Assembly (NCBI GenBank): GCA_002399285.1
Contig: DHDI01000023.1
Location: forward strand, 1 to 50,875
Reading direction: 5' to 3'
Origin: Thermoanaerobacterales bacterium UBA4880
Lineage (GTDB): Bacteria; Bacillota; Thermoanaerobacteria; Thermoanaerobacterales; UBA4877
DNA: 50,875 nt
Shown: positions 9,315 to 18,369 of the stretch, in pieces
Numbering within the stretch: the stretch's first letter is position 1
Layout: each line of letters begins with the position of its first letter
Translations under genes and position numbers: made by a program
The notes under the pieces: generated by a model
Seen by the model: the letters and a program-made list of their open reading frames with translations, nothing else
What the model was told of the DNA's origin: nothing
Database searches by the model: none

Positions 9315-10040
9315 ATGGGCCGTAATCAGAACGTATTTTGCCGTGAAGAATTAAAATATATGCTCGGCGGCACGCAATATGAAGAATTGCTCGCGCTTCT
9401 GGGAACGCGCATCGTGCCGGACAAATTTTATATCAGCCGTATCGTCAGCGTGTATTATGATACCCCGGATCATCTTTTGATCCGGCGCTCATTGGAAAAG
9501 TCCAAATATAAGGAGAAACTCCGGCTGCGCTGCTACGGCGTTCCCGATGAAAACAGCGAGGCCTTTGTCGAGATCAAAAAGAAAGTGAAGGGCGTGGTCT
9601 ACAAGCGCAGGGAAAGCCTGCCCTACAAGCAGGCGGTGGACTTTCTGTCGGGCTCGGGACAGGGCGGCAGCAGCCAGATATTTCGCGAGCTGGACTGGTT
9701 CTTGAAGTTCTATGGCGACCTGCAGCCGACGATGTTTCTGTCCTACGACAGGCAGTCGTACAAGGGTACGGATGACGGCTCCGTCCGCATTACCTTTGAC
9801 AAGGATATCTTATGGAGGACCGAGTCTCTGGATGCGCGCAGCGGCATTTGGGGCACGCCGCTCTTTGCGCCGGACCGCCGTCTGATGGAAGTCAAGATCA
9901 GGGGCGCGATGCCGCTTTGGCTGTCGCATATTCTGGCGCAGATCAAGGCTTACCCGCACAGCATCTCCAAATACGGGCTGGCATATCAGACATGGGTGCG
10001 GCAGGAAATGTGCAAAGGGGAGGAGAGGCGGTATGCTTGA
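9315..10040 (+). CDS. VTC-domain protein (polyphosphate polymerase-like)
   Basis: A 241-residue soluble protein matching the VTC domain, the catalytic tunnel domain of the yeast vacuolar transporter chaperone that makes polyphosphate from ATP. Visible family features are the start NVFCREELKYML, the basic strand patterns SVYYDTPD, KEKLRLRCYG and FVEIKKKVKGVVYKRRE, and the acidic LMEVKIRG near residue 195. These tunnel-lining Arg/Lys and Glu residues support a triphosphate-binding enzyme. AGGAGG lies 8 bases before the ATG. It overlaps the DUF4956 gene by 8 bases. Polyphosphate synthesis is inferred from the domain. Confidence 0.82.
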   Translation: MGRNQNVFCREELKYMLGGTQYEELLALLGTRIVPDKFYISRIVSVYYDTPDHLLIRRSLEKSKYKEKLRLRCYGVPDENSEAFVEIKKKVKGVVYKRRESLPYKQAVDFLSGSGQGGSSQIFRELDWFLKFYGDLQPTMFLSYDRQSYKGTDDGSVRITFDKDILWRTESLDARSGIWGTPLFAPDRRLMEVKIRGAMPLWLSHILAQIKAYPHSISKYGLAYQTWVRQEMCKGEERRYA

Positions 10041-10707
10041 CGGAATTTTCTCATCCATATACGGAAGTACCATCACCGCGAGCGCGCTGTATATTTCGGC
10101 GGCAGTGTCGCTGTCTCTGGGCATGGTGATCTCATGGATATACCGCAGGACCAACGGCGCGGGAGCAAGCATGAGCAGCGCTCTTATATTTCTTCCGTTT
10201 CTGGTGCAGATCGTGATACTGCTGGTAAACGGTGATCTGGGCGCGGGCGTCGCCGTTGCGGGCGCGTTCAGCCTGATACGTTTCCGCTCCTCGCCGGGAT
10301 CTGCGCTCGATATTGTGATCATCTTTCTGGCGATGACGGTAGGCCTGGCCTGCGGCATGGGCTACATAGGCATAGCGGTGATGTCATGCGGCATCGTGTG
10401 CCTTATGGAACTGGCGCTCAACAGATACCAGCCTGCCGGATGCGAGAACGACCGCGAGCTCAAGATCACCATACCGGAGGATCTGGACTACACGGAGGTG
10501 TTCGACGATCTGATGAGCCGGTACACAAGGGAAAGCAAACTGGTACAGGTAAAGACCACAAATATGGGCAGTCTTTACAATCTGGTGTATCATATCAGGC
10601 TGAGAGATCCCGGGAGCGAGAAAGAATTTATCGACGATCTCCGCTGCCGAAACGGCAATTTGGATATTGTGTGCGGCAGGGTTCCCAAATCGAAAGAAGC
10701 ACTTTAA
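10033..10707 (+). CDS. DUF4956 membrane protein
   Basis: A 224-residue protein with four likely membrane helices in the first 135 residues, including the characteristic AGAFSLIRFRSSPGSALDI block, followed by a soluble domain of about 80 residues. It matches DUF4956, commonly encoded next to VTC-domain proteins in Firmicutes. It may be the membrane partner of the VTC protein, much as Vtc1 is in yeast; that is inference from gene order and the 8-base overlap. Its biochemical function is not established as far as I know. Confidence 0.8.
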   Translation: MLDGIFSSIYGSTITASALYISAAVSLSLGMVISWIYRRTNGAGASMSSALIFLPFLVQIVILLVNGDLGAGVAVAGAFSLIRFRSSPGSALDIVIIFLAMTVGLACGMGYIGIAVMSCGIVCLMELALNRYQPAGCENDRELKITIPEDLDYTEVFDDLMSRYTRESKLVQVKTTNMGSLYNLVYHIRLRDPGSEKEFIDDLRCRNGNLDIVCGRVPKSKEAL

Positions 10708-10729
10708 ACATTGAAAGCGAGATGAGATT

Positions 10730-12766
10730 ATGACAAATATAAAACAGACATGGAAAAAACATACCGCCGTGCTGTGTTTGGCTGCGGCGCTCATAGCGTC
10801 GATGCCCGTTATGCCCGCGGCGGCTGCCGCAGGCGGCAATGTCTTCACTTTTTCCAACGGCGGCGTGGCGGCGTCCGGCACAGGCAAAGGATACGATATA
10901 GACGGGACCGATCTTAAGATCACTCGTTCCGGTACCTATACCATCAAGGGATCTTCTTCCGACGGGACGGTGACTGTGGCAAAAGAACTGAAAGGCGTTA
11001 CGCTGATCTTAGACGGGCTTACGCTGTCAAGTTCGCAGACCTCGCCGATCACGATCGACAAATCCTCCGAGGTCACAGTTCAGGTGACCGGAACCAATGC
11101 AGTCACAGACGGGGAGGATATTGCCAAGGAGAGCAGCAGCGAAAGTTTCGAGGGCGCGGGCATCAAGGTCAAGGGCGGCGGTTCATTGAAACTGACCGGC
11201 TCGGGCACCCTTACCGTAAACGGCAGCTGCAAAAACGGCATCAAGGGCGCGGCTGAAGCGGCCGTTACAGTAGACGGTCCCACGCTGGACATTACCGCGG
11301 CAAATGATGCGCTGTCCAGCGACGGATCGGTCACCGTGCAAAGCGGCACGCTGGATCTGACCGCCGCAGGCGATGGCATAAAGGCATCGCCTGATGCGGA
11401 CGACAAGGCATCCGCGGGTACGGTGACCGTAAGTGGAGGTAGGTTCAAGATAGATGCAAAGGACGACGGCATTCAGGGAGACGGAGGCGTTACGATAAGC
11501 TCAGGCGTCTTTGACATCGGTGCGGGCGGAGGATACAAGGCGGTGCTTGCCGAAGATGCCAGCGCAAAGGGGATAAAGTCTGCCGCAGAGATAAATCTGT
11601 CCGGCGGGACCTATACCATAGACAGCGCCGACGATGCCATCCATGGAAACGGCAATGTGACCGTAGGCGGCGGTACCTACACGATATCTGCGGGGGACGA
11701 TGCTGCGCACTCCGACTATGTTCTTAATGTGGGCGTAAAGGGTGGTTCCGGTCCCCAAATTACCATAGCGGCCTGCTCCGAGGGTTTTGAAGGAGCGGTA
11801 GTGAACCTGTACTCGGGAAGCGGCAGTATTACCTCCTCCGACGACGGTATCAACGCGGCCAACGGTGATCTGGAAAACGGCTACGCCTTTGCAATCAATT
11901 CCTATGGCGGCAGCTGGAAAATAAATGCCAAGGGCGACGCGGTGGACTCCAACAAGGACTTCAATATGTGCGGAGGGACTATCGAGGCCTTTGGCGCACC
12001 CAACGGCGGCAACAGCGCGCTTGACTATAACGGCTCCGCAGCCTATAAGGGCGGAACGCTGCTGGCAGTGGGCATGTCCGGCATGGCGCAGGGCTTCAGC
12101 AGCGGTACCTATGTAGCTTTTGGCAGTCTGAGCATGATGGGAGGAGGCGGGGGTAATCCTCCAGATACGAAAGGCAATGCTCCACAGGCGCCGCCGGACG
12201 GTAAGAAGGATACGCAGGGTCAGGCCCCAGCCGGAGAACAGGGTACGCCTCCCGACAAGAACAATGTACCGGAGAAACCGGCACAGAGCGGTAATACTTC
12301 TCAGGGGCAGGGCGGTACGAATGGTCAGGGCGGCGCATCCGCTTTTACCATTTCCCAGGGCAGCGCTATTGAAATCAAGGACAGCAAAGGTAATACCCTC
12401 TATAAGGCGACCGGTCTGAAGGACGCGGACAGCGTGGTCTTCGCCGACGGCGATGTGGTAAGCGGCCAGGCCTATACCCTGTATATAGACGGTAAACAGG
12501 CAGCCACAGCGACGGCGACAGCCGTCAGCAGCGGTAATCAAAGCGGCACTCCCGCAAGCAATCAGGGAGGTACTAGTGCCGGAAACGGCCGTCCCTTTCT
12601 GGATGTTGCTGATAGCAGCTGGTATTATAGTGCCGTTGGCAGTGTATATCAAAAAGAGATCATGAAGGGAGTCTCAGTCAATGAATTTGACCCCGAAGGG
12701 GACATGACCCGCGCTATGCTGGCGCAGGCCGCCGCGGTGTTCACGCGCTTTGACTATATGTTTTAA
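10730..12766 (+). CDS. Secreted Cthe_2159-type carbohydrate-binding protein with SLH-like tail
   Basis: A 678-residue exported protein. A signal peptide covers about residues 1-33 (basic start, hydrophobic core, AAAAA cleavage region). Residues 50-450 are a repetitive Gly/Ser/Asp-rich region with recurring GGT(Y)TI, DGI and DDAIH turns, consistent with the beta-helical Cthe_2159 domain known to bind acidic polysaccharide such as polygalacturonate. A Pro/Gly/Gln-rich linker (about 465-540) follows, then a small beta domain. The C-terminus (about 622-678) is a single S-layer-homology-like repeat (FLDVADSSWYYSAV ... MTRAMLAQ). The upstream ribosome-binding site is weak. It sits 22 bases after the DUF4956 gene in one operon. 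Confidence 0.75.
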   Translation: MTNIKQTWKKHTAVLCLAAALIASMPVMPAAAAAGGNVFTFSNGGVAASGTGKGYDIDGTDLKITRSGTYTIKGSSSDGTVTVAKELKGVTLILDGLTLSSSQTSPITIDKSSEVTVQVTGTNAVTDGEDIAKESSSESFEGAGIKVKGGGSLKLTGSGTLTVNGSCKNGIKGAAEAAVTVDGPTLDITAANDALSSDGSVTVQSGTLDLTAAGDGIKASPDADDKASAGTVTVSGGRFKIDAKDDGIQGDGGVTISSGVFDIGAGGGYKAVLAEDASAKGIKSAAEINLSGGTYTIDSADDAIHGNGNVTVGGGTYTISAGDDAAHSDYVLNVGVKGGSGPQITIAACSEGFEGAVVNLYSGSGSITSSDDGINAANGDLENGYAFAINSYGGSWKINAKGDAVDSNKDFNMCGGTIEAFGAPNGGNSALDYNGSAAYKGGTLLAVGMSGMAQGFSSGTYVAFGSLSMMGGGGGNPPDTKGNAPQAPPDGKKDTQGQAPAGEQGTPPDKNNVPEKPAQSGNTSQGQGGTNGQGGASAFTISQGSAIEIKDSKGNTLYKATGLKDADSVVFADGDVVSGQAYTLYIDGKQAATATATAVSSGNQSGTPASNQGGTSAGNGRPFLDVADSSWYYSAVGSVYQKEIMKGVSVNEFDPEGDMTRAMLAQAAAVFTRFDYMF

Positions 12767-12796
12767 CGTATGATAAATATAAACTTTATTTTAAGG

Positions 12797-12824
12797 AGCC
12801 GGACACAACGCCCGGCTTTTTCTT
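12797..12824 (+). terminator. Terminator of VTC/DUF4956/surface-protein operon
   Basis: AGCCGG (12797-12802) pairs with CCGGCT (12812-12817) and is followed by TTTTTC. Confidence 0.75.
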
Positions 12825-12982
12825 CTGTAGTTGTTGATATATTGCCCGATCCATTTTCTGAGGCGTGATTTTTCCCATGCAAATATAGTTATTAGCAAAC
12901 GATTGCAGGATGGGTGGAATCTATACTTATCGCGGCATGTATGGTAAGATAAATTATCGGATTTAAGATACGGGGGTATAAT

Positions 12983-14164
12983 ATGACCAAGAAATATGAC
13001 ATGAACTTCTGGATACGCTTTTGGGGACAGCTGCTCACGGGCATAGGCAACTTCATGATACTGCCCTTCATGGCCGTATATCTGAGCTCAAAGGTGGGCG
13101 GGAAGGTCGCTCTGGTGGGCGTCATCATGAGCGTCGGCCCGTTGGGCGCCCTAGTGGGCAGCTTGCTGGGCGGGGAGATGTCGGACAGGCTGGGCAGGAA
13201 GCCGGTAATGCTGTATTCGCTGATCGGGGCGGCCGTTTCGCTGTTCCTGTTCGTATTTGCCAAGACCGCGATACAATTCGCATTGATAAATTTTGCCCAA
13301 CAGTTTTTTAATTCGCTCTATCGGCCTGCCGCCGACGCCATGGTATCCGATATGATGACGGAGGAGGAGAGGCAGGAGGCATACGGCCTTTTAAGAGTGG
13401 GAGCCAATGTGGGCGCGGCGATAGGCCCGCTCATCGGCGTGTGGGCCTTCACGTTTTCGCGGAATATGGTGTTTATTGCCACCGGCACCGTATATCTGGG
13501 ATTTTCTGCAGCCGTGATGATATGGATCAAAGAGACGAAGCCGGAGGGCCTGGTACAGACCTATGTGAATGTCGGCAGAAGGTACTTCTATGTCTTTGAA
13601 GATAGGATACTGCTGCTCTCGGTGATCGCAGGCATACTGGTGCAGACGGCATATTCGGTGGCCGCTGATTTTTCTCCCCTGTATCTCATGGGCAGGATAC
13701 CCGGCGTATCCAACCCTACGGCCTATATGTTCGCCCTCAACGGCACCATGGTGGTCTTTTTGCAGATGCCCGTGACCAAGAGGATAAAGGACTCTAAACC
13801 GGGCATGATCATGGCTGTGGCGGCCCTGTTCACCGGGATCGGCACCGTGGGGGTCGGTTTTTTTGATACGCTTCCCATGCTGCTCTTAGATTATGCCGTC
13901 TTTACTGTGGGAGAGATGCTGATGGCGCCAACGCAGACCACGCTCCTGGCCAACATAGCCCCCGAGGATAAGCGGGGATTGTATATGGGGATAGGAGGGC
14001 TTACGTGGATCTCCGGAGGCTTTTTCGGACCGCTGATAGCCGGATTTCTGATGGACAATCTGGGCGGCAAGGCGCTCTTTGCGATAATGGGCGTCATAGC
14101 TGTTTTAAGCGTGGTCTTCTTTAATATGATCGACAGGGAGATAGATAGGAAGGTGTCCTGCTGA
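12983..14164 (+). CDS. MFS transporter
   Basis: A 393-residue protein with about 12 membrane helices. The conserved loop 2-3 motif appears as GGEMSDRLGRKPVM (near residues 65-78) and a related GxxxGPLIG occurs after helix 4, as in drug-efflux MFS proteins. It probably exports a small molecule by proton antiport. GGGGG lies 6-7 bases before the ATG. It stands apart from its neighbours, so the substrate cannot be inferred. Confidence 0.8.
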   Translation: MTKKYDMNFWIRFWGQLLTGIGNFMILPFMAVYLSSKVGGKVALVGVIMSVGPLGALVGSLLGGEMSDRLGRKPVMLYSLIGAAVSLFLFVFAKTAIQFALINFAQQFFNSLYRPAADAMVSDMMTEEERQEAYGLLRVGANVGAAIGPLIGVWAFTFSRNMVFIATGTVYLGFSAAVMIWIKETKPEGLVQTYVNVGRRYFYVFEDRILLLSVIAGILVQTAYSVAADFSPLYLMGRIPGVSNPTAYMFALNGTMVVFLQMPVTKRIKDSKPGMIMAVAALFTGIGTVGVGFFDTLPMLLLDYAVFTVGEMLMAPTQTTLLANIAPEDKRGLYMGIGGLTWISGGFFGPLIAGFLMDNLGGKALFAIMGVIAVLSVVFFNMIDREIDRKVSC

Positions 14165-14246
14165 CAAGCGGGGTATCATTTTTGCAGGATATTGCCTTCT
14201 TATGTAGAATAATAAACATTATGAATGTAACGAGGGGGTAAATGGG

Positions 14247-15407
14247 TTGGGGAGCATGGAATATTTGAAAAAGATCTGCAGTCTGCCTCACCGGGGATCG
14301 GGAACCAAATATGAACATGAATGTGCGGGCATGATAAACCGGGAACTCAGGGGGCTGGGATACAGGGCTGTAATGCAGGAGTTCAGCTCGCCGGCGGATA
14401 CGCTCTATGTGCTGCCTCTTGAGGCGGGGATACCGTTGGTCATGCTGGGATTCGCGGCGCTGGCGACTCATGGATATGCGCTTCACGTTTTGGAGCTGGT
14501 CGCAGGCTTGCTGTTTTTGATACCCGTGCTCATAGAGACGGGCGGATACGGCATAGAGACAAACATTCTGCCCAAGAGGAAGTCATACAATGTATTTACC
14601 GAGCCGGAGAGCGGCGGCAAGCCCAAGATAGCGATTGCCGCGCACTATGATACCCAGAGGGGGAGCTTTCTGTTTTCTCCCGGTTTTGTAGATCATCTGC
14701 AGGCGTTTTACTATGCGGACTATGCGGGGCTCGCTATGATCCTTGCGGGGATGCTGCTGTATATGTTTTTTCCGGTGCCGGGAAAGGCGGTCCTGTATAT
14801 CGGACTTGCCGCCGGGTGCATAGGCCAGGCCGTTTTCCTTGTTGCCTGGCTGACCGGGCGCTATACCCCGGGTGCCAACGACAACGGCAGCGGGACGGGC
14901 CTGGCCCTCTATCTTGCCGAGGACTACAGGCAGCACAGGGACGAATACCCCGTCGGAGCCGATCTCGTATTTCTGTTCACCGGCAGCGAAGAGGTCGGTG
15001 AGAGGGGCATGTCGGCATATATAAAGAAGTACCGCCCCGACAGAGAGGATACCGGTTTCGTAATATTGGACAACCTCGGCACGGGAAAGATAACCTACCT
15101 CGAAGGCGAGGGAATGATAAAGTATTACAGGGCAGGCAGCGATCTCCTGCAGACGGCGGACGGAATGAAGGCGGAATACGCCGGTCTGCAAAGGCAGCAC
15201 AACCTTCTGCTGCCCACCGACGCGCTTCCCGCTCTGGCTGCGGGATATCAGGCCATCAGTTTCCTAGGCAAGGATGAGAAGGGCAGGCTGGGAAACTACC
15301 ACTGGTACACCGATACCGTAGAAAATGTCGACGAACAGCTCATGCGCAGGGAAGAAACGTTTTTCAAGAAATATATAATTAAGGTAATGGAGAAGGTTTC
15401 ACATTAA
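14247..15407 (+). CDS. M28-like zinc peptidase with inserted membrane helices
   Basis: A 386-residue protein. The M28 metal-ligand blocks are in order: AAHYDTQRG (His, near residue 134), ANDNGSGTG (Asp, near 212), TGSEEVGERG (Glu pair, near 250), LDNLGTG (Asp) and a late His in YHWYTDT. Two hydrophobic stretches (about 62-100) precede the first ligand, and two more (about 155-200) lie between the first His and the bridging Asp, so membrane helices interrupt the peptidase fold. The TTG at 14247 is spaced 8 bases from GAGGGGG; the ATG at 14256 is the alternative. Likely an aminopeptidase anchored in the membrane. Confidence 0.75.
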   Translation: MGSMEYLKKICSLPHRGSGTKYEHECAGMINRELRGLGYRAVMQEFSSPADTLYVLPLEAGIPLVMLGFAALATHGYALHVLELVAGLLFLIPVLIETGGYGIETNILPKRKSYNVFTEPESGGKPKIAIAAHYDTQRGSFLFSPGFVDHLQAFYYADYAGLAMILAGMLLYMFFPVPGKAVLYIGLAAGCIGQAVFLVAWLTGRYTPGANDNGSGTGLALYLAEDYRQHRDEYPVGADLVFLFTGSEEVGERGMSAYIKKYRPDREDTGFVILDNLGTGKITYLEGEGMIKYYRAGSDLLQTADGMKAEYAGLQRQHNLLLPTDALPALAAGYQAISFLGKDEKGRLGNYHWYTDTVENVDEQLMRREETFFKKYIIKVMEKVSH

Positions 15408-15454
15408 AAAAGGCCGTGCCGAAATCTGTAATGGTCTGCGATTTCGGTACGGTC
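15406..15454 (-). terminator. Terminator between convergent M28 and mgtA genes
   Basis: GGCCGTGCCGAAATC (15412-15426) pairs with GATTTCGGTACGGTC (15440-15454) with wobbles. On the minus strand the stem is followed by six T, so it mainly ends mgtA, but it could act in both directions. Confidence 0.75.
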
Positions 15455-15458
15455 TGAG

Positions 15459-18020
15459 TTATACTATACCATAATTCCTGTTATACCAAGTCTTGACCGC
15501 CTGGGTCAAAGCAACGTAGCCCAGCAGGATGAGCGCCAGGAATCCCCAGTATGCCGCGGGGAGCTTTACAAATCCAAAGACCGCGCCCAGAGGCGAATTG
15601 GCCAAAACGGCGCCGAAAACCACGACCAAAGCCGAGGTGATCGTAAGCGGCCTGCTTGCCCTGCTCTGAATGAACGGGATCCTGTTTGTCCTTATCACAT
15701 GGATGATCAGCGTCTGCGTAAACAGGGATTCCACAAACCACCCCGTCTGAAACAGCGCGGGGTTTTTCCATGCGTTGAAGACAAAGAGCATTATGAAATA
15801 AGTGACATAGTCGAATATCGAGCTGATCGGCCCGATATGCATGATGTATCTCTTGATATCGTCCACCGCCCATTTCCTCGGCCTTTCTATCCATTCCTCA
15901 TCCACCGAATCGGTGGGAATGACGGTCTGCGATATGTCATACAGCAGGTTGTTCGTCAGCACCTGGATTGGAAGCATGGGCAGGAAGGGCACGAATATAC
16001 TTGCGCCCAGTATGCTGAACATGTTGCCAAAATTGGAACTGGCGGTCATCTTGATGTACTTCACTATATTTCCAAATACCCTTCTTCCTTCCAGTACCCC
16101 TTCCTCGAGTACAAGCAGGTTGTTTTCCAACAGTATTATATCCGAAGACTCCTTTGCTATGTCGACCGCCGTATCGACGGAGATGCTCACGTCCGCCGCT
16201 TTAAGCGCGGGAGCGTCGTTGATGCCGTCTCCCATGTATCCCACCACATGGCCTTTGCCCTGCAGAGCCTTGATTATTCTCTCCTTGTCAATGGGAGAGA
16301 GCTTGGCAAACACGGAGGCCTGCTGCGCCGCCTCGCCCAATTCCTCATCACTCATGGCCTCTATGTCGCTCCCCAGGAGTATTCTGTCTATCGGCAGATT
16401 GACTTCCCTGCAGATCTTTTTGGTCACGGCGTCATTGTCTCCCGTAAGTACTTTTACATCCACATTGTATTTGTGGAATTTGGCGATGGCGTCGGCAGTG
16501 GTATCCTTCGGGGGATCGAGAAAGGCCAAAAAGCCGAGCAGCGTCAGCCCGCTTTCATCCTCCGCCGAGTATTCGTCCTTATTTTCATCGAATATCCGGT
16601 AGGCCACGGCTATGACCCTGAATCCGTCTTCGCTCAGTTCCCTGACCATGTCGTCTATTTTATCGGTCATTTTGCCTGCGAAGGGTTCGGTGCCCTCCTT
16701 TGTCTCGTATCTGTTGCATATGCTCAGCACCTCCTCAATGGCCCCTTTGCAGATCAGCACATGCTCCATTCTCTTGTTCTGCACGACTACGGACATCCTC
16801 TTTCTCATAAAGTCGAAGGGGATCTCGTCTATCTTTAAATATTTCCGCTCAATGGTAGAGTAATATTCCTCATCTTCTCTGTGGCTGAGGATCGCGCTGT
16901 CCATCACGTTCCTAAGGCCGGTCTGATAAAAGCTGTTTATAAATGCATACTTCAGTACTCTTTCAGAATCATTGCCGTATATATTCAGATATTTTTCCAG
17001 AACTACCTTTCCCACGGTTATGGTCCCGGTCTTATCCGTACAGAGGATATCCATAGCGCCGAAATTCTGTATGGCGTTCAGCTTTTTGACGATCACGTTC
17101 TTCTTCGCCATGGATAATGCGCCCTGGGACAGGTTGACGGTCACTATCATGGGCAGCATCTCCGGCGTGAGTCCCACCGCCACGGCAATGCCGAATAAAA
17201 ATGCCTCAAACCAATTGCCCTTGGTAAATCCATTTATCAGAAACACCAGCGGCGCCATGATGAATATGAGCTTTATCATGAGCCAGGTATATTGATCAAT
17301 TCCCTTGTCAAAGCTGGTCACGGTTCTGCCGGCCGCCGTTTTGCCGGTCAGCTGGCCAAAGTAGGTATGCATCCCCGTGGTATGCACGGCGGCTATGGCG
17401 GTCCCGCTCTCCACGTTGGTGCCCATGAAGCAGAGGTTGGGATTTTCAAAATCGCTTTTCCATTCGCCCTCTTCAACGTTCTTTTCTACGGGCAGCGATT
17501 CGCCGGTGAGGGCCGACTGGTTTACGAACAGGTCTTTCGAGGTTATCAGCTGCACGTCCGCAGGGATCATATCTCCGGAGGACAGATGGATGATATCTCC
17601 GGGAACGATCATTTTGAGAGGGATCTCCTTCTGCACACCGTCCCGTATGACCGTGGCGGTGGTGATCACCATGGATTTCAATTTACCCGCGGATTCGTCG
17701 GCCTTTGCCTCTTGAACGAACTGCAGCACCACCCCCAGAAATACCATAACCATCATTACCGCCGCCGCTCTCGGATCCCCGGTTATATATGAGACCAGGG
17801 CGAGTACGGCAAGCAATATGACCAAAGGGTCCTTGAAGTTCTCGCAGAGTTTTAAAAAGGGTGATTTGGCTGTTTCCCCGCCGACTTCATTGAACCCGTA
17901 CTTTTCGAGTCTTTCCTCCGCCTCTTCCTCCGTCAGTCCTTTGAGAGAAGTATTCAATTTCCTCAACACGGGCTGCGCAATGCGGTCATTCACTTTATCC
18001 GTTAATTTCTTCAATACCAT
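15459..18020 (-). CDS. mgtA: Magnesium-transporting P-type ATPase
   Basis: An 853-residue P-type ATPase of the MgtA/MgtB group (P-IIIB), which imports magnesium using ATP. Visible features are the N-terminal cation-ATPase segment (TEEEAEERLEKYGFNEV), the actuator motif LTGES, the phosphorylation site DKTGTIT (Asp near residue 330), FDFMRKRMSVVV and KGAIEEVL of the nucleotide domain, and MGDGINDAPALKAADV. The C-terminal helices include FGNMFSILGASIFVPFLPMLPIQVLTNNLLYD, typical of MgtA. Its Shine-Dalgarno GGGGAGG lies in the loop and stem of a small hairpin. The M-box riboswitch and small ORFs upstream show magnesium control. Confidence 0.92.
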   Translation of the reverse strand: MVLKKLTDKVNDRIAQPVLRKLNTSLKGLTEEEAEERLEKYGFNEVGGETAKSPFLKLCENFKDPLVILLAVLALVSYITGDPRAAAVMMVMVFLGVVLQFVQEAKADESAGKLKSMVITTATVIRDGVQKEIPLKMIVPGDIIHLSSGDMIPADVQLITSKDLFVNQSALTGESLPVEKNVEEGEWKSDFENPNLCFMGTNVESGTAIAAVHTTGMHTYFGQLTGKTAAGRTVTSFDKGIDQYTWLMIKLIFIMAPLVFLINGFTKGNWFEAFLFGIAVAVGLTPEMLPMIVTVNLSQGALSMAKKNVIVKKLNAIQNFGAMDILCTDKTGTITVGKVVLEKYLNIYGNDSERVLKYAFINSFYQTGLRNVMDSAILSHREDEEYYSTIERKYLKIDEIPFDFMRKRMSVVVQNKRMEHVLICKGAIEEVLSICNRYETKEGTEPFAGKMTDKIDDMVRELSEDGFRVIAVAYRIFDENKDEYSAEDESGLTLLGFLAFLDPPKDTTADAIAKFHKYNVDVKVLTGDNDAVTKKICREVNLPIDRILLGSDIEAMSDEELGEAAQQASVFAKLSPIDKERIIKALQGKGHVVGYMGDGINDAPALKAADVSISVDTAVDIAKESSDIILLENNLLVLEEGVLEGRRVFGNIVKYIKMTASSNFGNMFSILGASIFVPFLPMLPIQVLTNNLLYDISQTVIPTDSVDEEWIERPRKWAVDDIKRYIMHIGPISSIFDYVTYFIMLFVFNAWKNPALFQTGWFVESLFTQTLIIHVIRTNRIPFIQSRASRPLTITSALVVVFGAVLANSPLGAVFGFVKLPAAYWGFLALILLGYVALTQAVKTWYNRNYGIV

Positions 18021-18022
18021 AA

Positions 18023-18041
18023 CAATACCTCCCCGGTATTG
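18023..18041 (-). promoter_or_regulatory. Hairpin enclosing the mgtA Shine-Dalgarno
   Basis: On the minus strand CAATACC and GGTATTG pair perfectly (7 bp) around a GGGGA loop, so GGGGAGG is partly sequestered. The stop codon of the small ORF at 18045-18146 is only 4 bases upstream of the stem, so a ribosome ending there would disrupt the hairpin. Translational coupling is inferred. Confidence 0.5.
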
Positions 18042-18044
18042 CCG

Positions 18045-18146
18045 TCAGGATGGCGAGGGCATGGAGACAGACGCCGCCCTAACGACAAATATTATTATTG
18101 TCCTATCGCATCGTTTATATTTACAGTCTGCAGGTCCGTCATCCAT
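18045..18146 (-). CDS. Small ORF (33 aa) in mgtA leader
   Basis: Starts MDDGPADCKYKRCDR and continues with a short hydrophobic stretch (TIIIFVV) to 33 residues. GGCGAGGTG lies 6-7 bases before the ATG. Its stop codon abuts the hairpin that encloses the mgtA ribosome-binding site, so it could serve as a coupling leader peptide. I recognise no family and codon evidence is minimal at this length. Confidence 0.4.
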   Translation of the reverse strand: MDDGPADCKYKRCDRTIIIFVVRAASVSMPSPS

Positions 18147-18162
18147 GGTTTTCACCTCGCCT

Positions 18163-18231
18163 TTATAAAGAATTTTTTGCGGATATGCCCGTTAAAATGG
18201 CAATAACATATAAAAGGTTTGAAATAATCAT
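18163..18231 (-). CDS. Small hydrophobic ORF (22 aa) in mgtA leader
   Basis: Begins MIISNLLYVIAIL and ends in AKNSL. It is a single hydrophobic helix with a basic residue at the C-terminal side, the general form of regulatory micro-membrane-proteins known beside P-type ATPases (MgtS, MgtR, KdpF), though with no direct sequence match. GAGAAGG lies 7 bases before the ATG. It ends 17 bases before the next small ORF. It lies between the M-box terminator and mgtA, so it would be expressed with the transporter. Confidence 0.4.
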   Translation of the reverse strand: MIISNLLYVIAILTGISAKNSL

Positions 18232-18369
18232 CTTTAAACCTTCTCAACGCCGTTTATTCAACTGCAATTTATCGGGCAAGTTTGCAAGGACTATGGGGAA
18301 AAGATGTGTCTTTGAGAATGGTTGCACGGAGAGGAACGATAATACCGCGGAACTATCTGCGGCTTACGA

